NCBI GenBank assembly: GCA_016176285.1
Contig: JACOXM010000006.1
Location: 1 to 45,259, forward strand
Source: Candidatus Giovannonibacteria bacterium
Lineage (GTDB): Bacteria > Patescibacteriota > Minisyncoccia > JACPKW01 > UBA11713
Length of the DNA stretch: 45,259 nucleotides
Reading direction: 5' to 3'
The position numbers and the translations under genes are program-made. This document shows, one piece after another, positions 37,227-44,865 of the stretch (position 1 is its first letter; each line of letters opens with the position of its first letter). Under the pieces are notes generated by a model. The model was given only the letters and a program-made list of their open reading frames with translations, had not been told where the DNA came from and made no database searches.

Positions 37227-39348
37227 TACGCCTTGAAAGTTCGGGATATTGGTGAAGTGTGTCCGATTCGATTATTTTTTTGGCTTCTTCGCGCGCGGCC
37301 TCTACCATTTTAATATTTTTTAAAGCCTCCATGCCGACATCCGAGATGCCCCATTGTTTTGATCCTGTGAGTTCGCCCGCACCTCGAAATTTTAGGTCAT
37401 ACTCGGCAAGCTCAAATCCGGATTTTGCCTCCACTAACGCTTGGAGGCGTTCTTTGGTTTTGGCTGTATTCGACTCTGTAAATAAAAAACAAAAAGGCTG
37501 GTGCGTTGAGCGCATCACGCGTCCGCGAAGCTGATGGAGTTGGGCAAGTCCGAAACGCTCCGCACCCTCGATTATAATTACTGTGGCATTAGGCACGTTG
37601 ATGCCGACTTCTATTACAGACGTCGCGACCAATATATTAATTCCTCCTTCATGAAATTCTTTCATGATTTTTTCTTTTTCTTTCGGATTCATTTGGCCGT
37701 GGAGCATCCCGACTTTGAACTCCGGAAAAATTTCCGCGGAAAGTTTTTTATACTCGTCTTTAACCGCTCGCATCGATAACTGAAGAAGGCTTGCTTCGTT
37801 TTCTTCGGGAGTTTCGATTCTCGGGCATATAACATACGCCTGTCTGCCTGATTTTATCTCAGCGCGAATATGCTCATAGGCTTCGTTTCTTTTTTGGGGC
37901 GAGACGATCTCTGTAATTATTTTTTTTCTTCCGGCGGGCATTTCGTCGAGCAGTGTCAAATCAAGGTCTCCGTAAATCGTGAGCGCGAGAGTTCGTGGAA
38001 TCGGGGTTGCGGTCATTGAAAGAAGGTGGGGAATCCGCCAGCTGGCGGAGCCTCCGTTTTTTTGGATCAATTTTAGTCGCTGGTTGATGCCAAACCGGTG
38101 TTGTTCATCTATTATCACCAATGCTAAATCTTTAAATTTTATTTTTTCGGCGATTAAGGCATGCGTGCCGATTAAAAGCTGAATTTCTCCGGAGGCGAGC
38201 CACCTTAAAAGGGGCGCGCGCGCGATATGAGTTGCTTGTCCGGCAAAAGCTTTTGAGGGAAATTTTAGAAATTCCGAAGAAGTCGCCATCCCCATTTTTA
38301 CCCCCACACCAAAATTTTTGGTGTGGGGGTAAATTCCTCCGAAAAATTTTATAAATTCATTAAAGATTTGGCGCGCTAGAACTTCAGTCGGCGCCATATA
38401 AGCCACCTGATAGCCGTTATTGATCGCGACAAGGCTCGCGATCATGGCGACAATAGTTTTGCCGGAACCGACGTCGCCCTCGAGAAGGCGGGACATGGGT
38501 TTGGCGGGCCCTTTTTTTGGATCAAAATTTTCAAAAATATGTTCGATCGCTTTTTTTTGCGCGGCGGTAAGCTCAAACGGAAGTTTTTTTATAAAAGCGT
38601 CAAGTTCCGTTTGCGGAATTTTTATTGAAAACGAAGGATGCAGGTCGCGCGATTTTCGCCAACTCTGGCGCATCAATTGGATTAAAAATATTTCTTCAAA
38701 TGAAAATCGTTTTCTCGCGGCTTCGGCCCATTTAACTCCGCGCGGAAAATGTATTTCACGAAGCGCGGTTTTTAAAGAGGGAAGATTATATTTTTTTAAA
38801 ATATTTTCCGGAATGTGGTCATCAAAATTTTCTTCCGGAATATTGTTCCAAACTCGGTTTAGGGCAAAACGGAGCCAGCGCGACGTGAGCCCGCGGGTTT
38901 CGGGATATATCGGCACAAGCGTTCCGGAGTCTTGGGGTATTTCAATTTCTCCTGATTCAAAGATAGGATTTTGCATGCCGATGCCGTATTTTCCGCGTTT
39001 TACCGTTCCCGTAAATGTATAGTCAGTATCCGGTTTGAGCTTATTGGCCAAGTAAGCCTGATTAAACCACGTAATTTGCAGAGACCCCGTGCCGTCTGAA
39101 ACAGTTGCGATCGCTATATTTATTTTTTTTCGAAAAAGTTTTTTTGCTTCGATTTTTATGACTCTCGCGTGTATTGAGGCTCTTTCGTTAGCCAAAAGAT
39201 CGGCGATGGCCTTTCGTCCGGCGAATCCTTCATAACGCGAAGGGAAGTGCCACAAAAGATCCTTGACGGTTTTTAGCCCAAGTTTATGTAGAATATTTTT
39301 TTGCCGCAGAGTCAGCTTAAAGTAGTTTTCAAGAGGATTTTCAAGCAT
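37192..39348 (-). CDS. recG: ATP-dependent DNA helicase RecG
   Basis: 718 aa; LLEGDVGSGKTIVAMIASL, DEQHRFGINQR, SMTATPIPRTLALTIYGDLDLTLLDEMPAGRKKI, QLRGRVMRS. Confidence 0.96.
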   Translation of the reverse strand: MLENPLENYFKLTLRQKNILHKLGLKTVKDLLWHFPSRYEGFAGRKAIADLLANERASIHARVIKIEAKKLFRKKINIAIATVSDGTGSLQITWFNQAYLANKLKPDTDYTFTGTVKRGKYGIGMQNPIFESGEIEIPQDSGTLVPIYPETRGLTSRWLRFALNRVWNNIPEENFDDHIPENILKKYNLPSLKTALREIHFPRGVKWAEAARKRFSFEEIFLIQLMRQSWRKSRDLHPSFSIKIPQTELDAFIKKLPFELTAAQKKAIEHIFENFDPKKGPAKPMSRLLEGDVGSGKTIVAMIASLVAINNGYQVAYMAPTEVLARQIFNEFIKFFGGIYPHTKNFGVGVKMGMATSSEFLKFPSKAFAGQATHIARAPLLRWLASGEIQLLIGTHALIAEKIKFKDLALVIIDEQHRFGINQRLKLIQKNGGSASWRIPHLLSMTATPIPRTLALTIYGDLDLTLLDEMPAGRKKIITEIVSPQKRNEAYEHIRAEIKSGRQAYVICPRIETPEENEASLLQLSMRAVKDEYKKLSAEIFPEFKVGMLHGQMNPKEKEKIMKEFHEGGINILVATSVIEVGINVPNATVIIIEGAERFGLAQLHQLRGRVMRSTHQPFCFLFTESNTAKTKERLQALVEAKSGFELAEYDLKFRGAGELTGSKQWGISDVGMEALKNIKMVEAAREEAKKIIESDTLHQYPELSRRITVQSQLIHFE
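38034..38049. repeat. Perfect 16-bp palindrome inside recG
   Basis: TCCGCCAGCTGGCGGA. Confidence 0.9.
38297..38333. repeat. 37-nt near-spacerless perfect inverted repeat inside recG
   Basis: TTTACCCCCACACCAAAA-T-TTTTGGTGTGGGGGTAAA, 18-bp arms. Confidence 0.95.
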
Positions 39349-39418
39349 GAAGTCATTTTATTTGTAAGAAAACTTGTTTGCAACGTCGCATAGGTATTAA
39401 GAATAAAAATATAATCTT

Positions 39419-41254
39419 ATGAAATTATATAAAATTGCGATAATAGTATTTGTTTTAGCGGGAATTATTCCTGGAGCGGCCGTGTTAGCTGCCGAGAAGC
39501 GCGCAAGCTTTGAGGGTTGGAAAACCCCAAACGTTGAAAAGAATATCTTTATACCCAATGGCAAGTTTAAAGGTTTGAGGGACCGGAAAACTAATCCGGT
39601 GCGCCTAATAAATGGGGGAGTCTCTAGCCAGGAGCTTATTCGGGCGCAAGCTCTTGGGCCGAATTTAATTCAAAATCCTTCAGTGGAAACAAGTGATTCG
39701 ACCGGTTTTCCGGTTGGCTGGAAGCGCGGCGGTTACGGAAGTAATTCACGAACTCTGTCGTATCCGGTAGCAGGATTTAATAGTCCGAGGGGATTGCAGG
39801 TTTCAATTTCAAGCTACACAAGCGGAGATGCAAAATGGTTTTTTAATGATGTGCCGGTAACGCCCGGACATACATACCAATTTTCGGATAGCTATATATC
39901 AAATGTAACGAGCTTCATTGATATCCGCTATACAATGCAAAACGGATCATTTGTTTATAGTGGCCTTGCTGCGGTTGGCCCAAGCTCGACTTATACGAAT
40001 ATTTCTTTTGTTTTTACTGTGCCGCAGGGCGCCGTTTCTGTGACAATTTTTCATGATATCGCAAGCGTCGGGACCCTTACGACGGATGCGTTTTCCTTGA
40101 ACGACATGAACGCGCCGCCGCCTGCTTCTAATAATCTTGTATCGAATGGTGATTTTGAAACGGCCGGCACGAACGGTCTTCCTGCGGGGTGGGGCCGCGG
40201 ACGGTTCGGGACAAATACGGCAAACTTTACATATCCTATCGCAGGAGTTAATGGCAGTAAGGCCGCAAGGGTTTCAATTTCAAGCCACACAAGCGGAGAC
40301 GCAAAATGGTTTTTTAATCCCATTTCTGCCTCGCCAGGCGTCTATACATATTCCGACCAATATCTTGCGAATATCCCAAGCACGATAACTGTGCAGTATC
40401 ATTTAACCAACGGATCATTTGTGTTTAACGACATTTCAAGTTTGCCAGCGGCAGGCGGCTTTACTTTTTCATCTGTTGATTTCACAGTCCCCGCTAATGT
40501 CGCGGACATAACAGTCTTTCATTTAATAGAAGGCGTTGGCTCGCTTACAATAGACAATGCTTCGCTTGTGAAAAAATCCGATCTAACCGGAATTTTCGCG
40601 ACAGGCGCAGTCAGTTTGACTTTCGACCATGCTTACGTTTCCCAATATCAGAATGCGGTTCCAAAACTAAACAATTCCGGGTTTAAGGGAACTTTTTTTG
40701 TCATCACCCGGGAAGTTGCGGATACTGGCTTCCCCGCTATTATTTCAAGGGCGCAGATTAAAGAGTTATTTAATATGGGACATGAAATCGGTTCCCATAC
40801 CCGAACGCACGCGGATTTGCCTACGCTAACTGCCGCAGAGCAAAAAGAGGAGATAGAAGGAGCCAGGCAGGATTTATTGGCTCTGAATATCGGTCCCATC
40901 CCATCCTTTGCTTATCCTTTCGGGGATTACGACAGCACTACGCTCCAAATAGTAAAAAATTCAGGATATTCAAATGCCCGTACGACTATTGTGAGAAATG
41001 CCAATCCTACCTCCGACCCGTTTCAGTTGCCGGCGTTTTCTGTCCAAGTAACCACGCCCATCTCCCAAGTAAAAAGCATGATCGATAACGCCATCGCAAA
41101 TAAACAATGGCTGATACTTACTTTCCATCAAATAGACAATGGGGGAGAAAAGTACAGTATAACACCTGCCAATTTCAACCAGATAATTGATTATCTTGCA
41201 GCTAAAAATGTTCCCGTCGTCACCGTCGCCGAGGGCATCAAAGACTTGCAGTAA
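39419..41254 (+). CDS. Secreted NodB-type polysaccharide deacetylase with two N-terminal beta-sandwich/CBM-like repeats
   Basis: 611 aa; signal peptide, two homologous about 155-aa modules (LIQNPSVETSDSTGFPVGW.../LVSNGDFETAGTNGLPAGW...), NodB motifs TFDHAY, GHEIGSHTRTHADL, FAYPFGDYD. Confidence 0.88.
   Translation: MKLYKIAIIVFVLAGIIPGAAVLAAEKRASFEGWKTPNVEKNIFIPNGKFKGLRDRKTNPVRLINGGVSSQELIRAQALGPNLIQNPSVETSDSTGFPVGWKRGGYGSNSRTLSYPVAGFNSPRGLQVSISSYTSGDAKWFFNDVPVTPGHTYQFSDSYISNVTSFIDIRYTMQNGSFVYSGLAAVGPSSTYTNISFVFTVPQGAVSVTIFHDIASVGTLTTDAFSLNDMNAPPPASNNLVSNGDFETAGTNGLPAGWGRGRFGTNTANFTYPIAGVNGSKAARVSISSHTSGDAKWFFNPISASPGVYTYSDQYLANIPSTITVQYHLTNGSFVFNDISSLPAAGGFTFSSVDFTVPANVADITVFHLIEGVGSLTIDNASLVKKSDLTGIFATGAVSLTFDHAYVSQYQNAVPKLNNSGFKGTFFVITREVADTGFPAIISRAQIKELFNMGHEIGSHTRTHADLPTLTAAEQKEEIEGARQDLLALNIGPIPSFAYPFGDYDSTTLQIVKNSGYSNARTTIVRNANPTSDPFQLPAFSVQVTTPISQVKSMIDNAIANKQWLILTFHQIDNGGEKYSITPANFNQIIDYLAAKNVPVVTVAEGIKDLQ
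39799..39847 (+). repeat. 49-nt direct repeat unit A within deacetylase gene
   Basis: GGTTTCAATTTCAAGCTACACAAGCGGAGATGCAAAATGGTTTTTTAAT; 2 mismatches to unit B. Confidence 0.9.
40270..40318 (+). repeat. 49-nt direct repeat unit B within deacetylase gene
   Basis: GGTTTCAATTTCAAGCCACACAAGCGGAGACGCAAAATGGTTTTTTAAT. Confidence 0.9.
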
Positions 41255-41266
41255 ATTTTTATCGAG

Positions 41267-41338
41267 TGCGCCCAGGAGGAATCGAACCTCCATCCCAGGT
41301 TCCGCAAACCTGTACTCTGTCCGTTGAGCTATGGGCGC
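41267..41338 (-). tRNA. tRNA-Arg (anticodon GCG)
   Basis: GCGCCCA/TGGGCGC acceptor, anticodon arm CAGGT-TTGCGGA-ACCTG, T-arm GGAGG-TTCGATT-CCTCC. Confidence 0.9.
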
Positions 41339-41354
41339 AGTAGGTCTATTTATA

Positions 41355-41852
41355 CTAAAATCTCAAAAATCTGGCAATCGTATCAAAAAGAGATTCGTGA
41401 ATTTCTTTTTCTTCGAGTATTTTTATTAAATGTTCCCGCACATTATTCGGGTCGGTATTTCCGAGCGGGATCGTTATCTGCGGCTGAATTGTTTTTTTGG
41501 AAATAATATAAAGCTCTCTGATGTGAGGGGGGTCATAATTAATCCAGAAATGTTTTAAATTATCGTAAGGGTATAAAGTTCGGTCTGCCTTTATTCCTCG
41601 CGAAGTTATTGCAAAAGTCATTACTTTAGGCTTTCTTGATCCGTAAATTCCCACGGCGAAACCGCCTAAAATAACGAGAATGGCAAATAAAATATTCTCC
41701 ATTATCACCGCGAGCCCCAGAAACCCAATCGCCACAATTCCAAGCGCCCAATACCAATCTTTAGGTTTTTCATAATGCGTGTATTCCTCGGCTTCCCATG
41801 AAATTAAAGTCAGGAAATGCTCTTGCGGGCCGTTGTTTTTTTCTTCGGGCAT
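41355..41852 (-). CDS. Hypothetical membrane protein (two TM plus C-terminal soluble domain)
   Basis: 165 aa; WYWALGIVAIGFLGLAVIMENILFAILVILGGFAVGIYG. Confidence 0.75.
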   Translation of the reverse strand: MPEEKNNGPQEHFLTLISWEAEEYTHYEKPKDWYWALGIVAIGFLGLAVIMENILFAILVILGGFAVGIYGSRKPKVMTFAITSRGIKADRTLYPYDNLKHFWINYDPPHIRELYIISKKTIQPQITIPLGNTDPNNVREHLIKILEEKEIHESLFDTIARFLRF

Positions 41853-41885
41853 AGTTAATTATAGCAAATTTGTTAAACTATAGGC

Positions 41886-42362
41886 ATGGAATTGTTATCC
41901 GGAATATTAACCAAGCCGGTATTAATTGGCTTGCATTTGGGCTTTGGAATTCTGGGGATAGATGCTTTTATATGGTATTTCGGAGAGATTATTGCCGGGG
42001 CTTCGAACGGACACAAAAGAATTAAAATTGCCTCCGTAATAGGCGCGTTTAGTTTTCTGGCGAGCTGGATTTTCGGCGGGTATTATTACGTAACTTATTA
42101 CGGAAATTTAGTTAAACCTGTTATTAAATCCGGAATGGCTCCCTGGGCGCATAACATCATAATGGAAACGAAGGAACACATCTTCCTTTTCTTGATCCCG
42201 CTTTCCATAACTGCGTTTTTACTCACATTTATTCCTGAAAAAGATTTTAAAGATAATAACATGAAAGGCTTGGCCTTAGCTTTAACAGGTCTGATTGTTT
42301 TTATCGGGCTTTCCATAGGGTTAATGGGTTATATCATCTCGGCCGCGGCGCGCTGGGGTTAA
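41886..42362 (+). CDS. Hypothetical polytopic membrane protein
   Basis: 158 aa, about 4 TM with His residues near TM ends; paired with the next gene (3-nt gap). Confidence 0.7.
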   Translation: MELLSGILTKPVLIGLHLGFGILGIDAFIWYFGEIIAGASNGHKRIKIASVIGAFSFLASWIFGGYYYVTYYGNLVKPVIKSGMAPWAHNIIMETKEHIFLFLIPLSITAFLLTFIPEKDFKDNNMKGLALALTGLIVFIGLSIGLMGYIISAAARWG

Positions 42363-42365
42363 AAT

Positions 42366-42689
42366 ATGGAAAAATCAAAAAAAATTATTTTTTCTTCAGC
42401 GATTGCGGCGTCGCTTTCCGTAATATTCATAACTTTTATAACAATATACGCCGAATTTTCTGTTCCCACGAAAGACTATTTGAAAAGTTTATCCGGGCAC
42501 CACTGGACGACGAAAAGCATTGCTTCGGTTATTTTATTTTTTGCCTCTTGGATTTTAATTTATGCTTTTTGCAGAAATATTGAAGTGCCGTCCATCAGAA
42601 AAAGTCTCAAGGTTTTAATTTGGCTTACGATCTTAGGATCTATTGCGATTTTGGGTTTCTTTACCGCACATTCCTTAGGAATGATTTAG
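42366..42689 (+). CDS. Hypothetical small membrane protein
   Basis: 107 aa, 3 TM, SGHHWTTKS motif. Confidence 0.7.
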   Translation: MEKSKKIIFSSAIAASLSVIFITFITIYAEFSVPTKDYLKSLSGHHWTTKSIASVILFFASWILIYAFCRNIEVPSIRKSLKVLIWLTILGSIAILGFFTAHSLGMI

Positions 42690-43334
42690 GGGAGAGTTAT
42701 TGGCTTCAATTTTAAAGCTTTCTTTAAGTTCTGTCGTAAAATTTTTACTGTAACGCCAGTTAATGAAAAAAATGATTAACATTGCTAAGATGGCGCCGAT
42801 GCCGGCCATAGCCATATCTTTTTGTGCATCCCATATGTCTCCTTGCGCCCCAAGAAATGTGATTCCGGCGGCGGAACCTACGTTTCTAGTCGTTGTCCAT
42901 TCAATTATTTCATACACGGCGGATAGAGAAAGAGTCACGTCAAATGGTAAATAATAGCCCCAAAAGCCTTTAGCCTTTGTAATTCGGACGAAAACTTCAC
43001 GAACTGCATAGGCGAGAAGGAAGCCGAAAGAAAAGTGAACGAGCCGATCATACATATTTCTGTCGGAGCCGAACCAATTCTGCAGGGTGTACCCGAATGG
43101 CACGCGTTCATATGTGAAGTGCGAACCAATGACATGGAGGACCATAAAAACTGTAATAAGGGTATAAGAGATGTTGGAAAGTTTGAAATATCTCCCGGTT
43201 ATAAGGATTACGGGAATGAAAATGAATACGAGATAATTTTCCAGCAGCCAAGTTTCTCGAAGCACCGGATTAATTGCCGCCCATACCCATACGAGCGCAA
43301 AAACTGAAAAAAGAATTTTTTGATACCGTGTCAT
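42675..43334 (-). CDS. DUF2238/YjdF-like membrane protein
   Basis: 219 aa; HFTYERVPFGYTLQNWFGSDRNMYDRLVHFSFGFLLAYAVREVF, TTRNVGSAAGITFLGAQGDIWDAQKDMAMAGIGA. Confidence 0.88.
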   Translation of the reverse strand: MTRYQKILFSVFALVWVWAAINPVLRETWLLENYLVFIFIPVILITGRYFKLSNISYTLITVFMVLHVIGSHFTYERVPFGYTLQNWFGSDRNMYDRLVHFSFGFLLAYAVREVFVRITKAKGFWGYYLPFDVTLSLSAVYEIIEWTTTRNVGSAAGITFLGAQGDIWDAQKDMAMAGIGAILAMLIIFFINWRYSKNFTTELKESFKIEANNSPLNHS

Positions 43335-43338
43335 ATTC

Positions 43339-43428
43339 TGGCGGTGGGGGTGAGATTCGAACTCACGGTGCCCGTAAAGGCACTCCGGTTTTCAAGACCG
43401 GTGCATTAGACCGCTCTGCCACCCCACC
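43339..43428 (-). tRNA. tRNA-Ser (anticodon UGA), CCA encoded
   Basis: GGTGGGG/CCCCACC acceptor, anticodon arm CCGGT-CTTGAAA-ACCGG, long variable arm, T-arm GTGAG-TTCGAAT-CTCAC, then G-CCA. Confidence 0.95.
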
Positions 43429-43431
43429 TTA

Positions 43432-43674
43432 TTATTTCCCGTATTTTCTTAAGCGATACGCATCTCCGGGTTTTATGCCACTTTCTTTATTATGTTCCGC
43501 TTCTCGGAGCACTTTATCAAACTCTTTCTGTGAAAGTCCAGAGGGTTTGCCTATAAACGGCTTGCATTTTTCCTCAAGAATTTTTTTCTCCTTAGGCGAA
43601 AGGGACTTTGCCCCTTTCTGTAAAAGTTTGTGAAATTCTCCTTTTTTCCTTATGTTTTTGTCGAATAGATCCAT
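43432..43674 (-). CDS. Small hypothetical charged protein
   Basis: 80 aa, Lys-rich; directly upstream of tRNA-Ser on the same strand; TATATT-N6-ATG. Confidence 0.6.
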   Translation of the reverse strand: MDLFDKNIRKKGEFHKLLQKGAKSLSPKEKKILEEKCKPFIGKPSGLSQKEFDKVLREAEHNKESGIKPGDAYRLRKYGK

Positions 43675-43686
43675 ATATTTAATATA

Positions 43687-44865
43687 TTAATTTATAATGG
43701 TTCCCGGACGATTAGGGGAATTATTAGGAGGATTATAGATATTATAATTATATAATTGAACTTGCTTTTCTTTGCAGACTCTGCCGGCTTCATGCTCGCT
43801 CCATGAAGCGGATTGATAGGAGTAGTCATAATAATAACTTGGAGACTCACTATCTTGGCTTGCCGCGAGAGCGAAGTCGGCGCAGAGGCGATATTTTGCC
43901 ATGCCACCAGTTTTGCCGTCAGAAAGAATTTTGTATTCGAATAATTCGTTTGTTTCCGGATCTTTTGCGTTTTTATAGTAGTAACTATATGTTGTGTCGT
44001 CTCTCAAATCTTCCAGAGATTCCGGGAGCTGACCGTTTTTATTTCCATAACCCTGAATTGCGGAATCGAGGCTCGAGAGGTTTTGGGCCCTCATCAGATC
44101 AAATTTTTTCTTGCGCTCCGATCCCTGGCCGCCGCTTACTATTAGCCCCCAAACCGTACCGGCGATTATTAGCATGGCGACAAGGCTCCCCAGTCCGATA
44201 AAAATTCCGGGAGAAACCTCTTTTTTATATTCGATTTTTTTCCGTTCAAAATAGAAGTAGGCGATTACAAGCAGAGCGATAACTAGAACTACAAAAATTT
44301 TGAGAAATGTTCTCATTGTGAGTTCTCCCTCCAGGTAACTTGTAACTAAAGAGGTTAAATCGGTAGTTGCCACCGCCCACGCGGAGTAAATTATTATATA
44401 GCTAAGCCATTTATTTAAACGAGACTCTTTTTTTAATTGGTTGCCAAATCTTCTAAAGATAAAAATGACCGCCCAGATTAAGAAGGGGAAGGCAACAATT
44501 AGCGAAGCAATGGAGGAATTTATTAGATAGTTGCCCGAAGGATTCGTAAAAAAATAATAATAACTTGTTTTATCAACGAGGGGATCGGGGAAGGCCTTGT
44601 TTATTAGTTGAAAAAATAAAGTCCCGAGAGAGAGGGCCACGGTCCATATTAGAAAAAATGTCCCGAAGCCGCCGAATATTTCAATCATTGACGCCGGGAG
44701 GGGCGCTTGAAGAGCGTCAGCTGTACCCGCGTTTTGTAATTCCGCGATCGCCCTATCAATTTGCGACTCATTCCAGCCCGAAGACATTAGGTTGTTTTTT
44801 ATGACTTTCGGATCTACTTTTTGGTCTAGTAAACCTTTAATATATTTTTTAAAATCACTGTCCAT
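43687..44865 (-). CDS. DUF5671-like polytopic membrane protein with N-terminal UBA-like helical segment
   Basis: 392 aa; FKKYIKGLLDQKVDPKVIKNNLMSSGWNESQIDRAI then five or more TM; C-terminal pilin-like extracellular segment. Confidence 0.75.
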   Translation of the reverse strand: MDSDFKKYIKGLLDQKVDPKVIKNNLMSSGWNESQIDRAIAELQNAGTADALQAPLPASMIEIFGGFGTFFLIWTVALSLGTLFFQLINKAFPDPLVDKTSYYYFFTNPSGNYLINSSIASLIVAFPFLIWAVIFIFRRFGNQLKKESRLNKWLSYIIIYSAWAVATTDLTSLVTSYLEGELTMRTFLKIFVVLVIALLVIAYFYFERKKIEYKKEVSPGIFIGLGSLVAMLIIAGTVWGLIVSGGQGSERKKKFDLMRAQNLSSLDSAIQGYGNKNGQLPESLEDLRDDTTYSYYYKNAKDPETNELFEYKILSDGKTGGMAKYRLCADFALAASQDSESPSYYYDYSYQSASWSEHEAGRVCKEKQVQLYNYNIYNPPNNSPNRPGTIIN

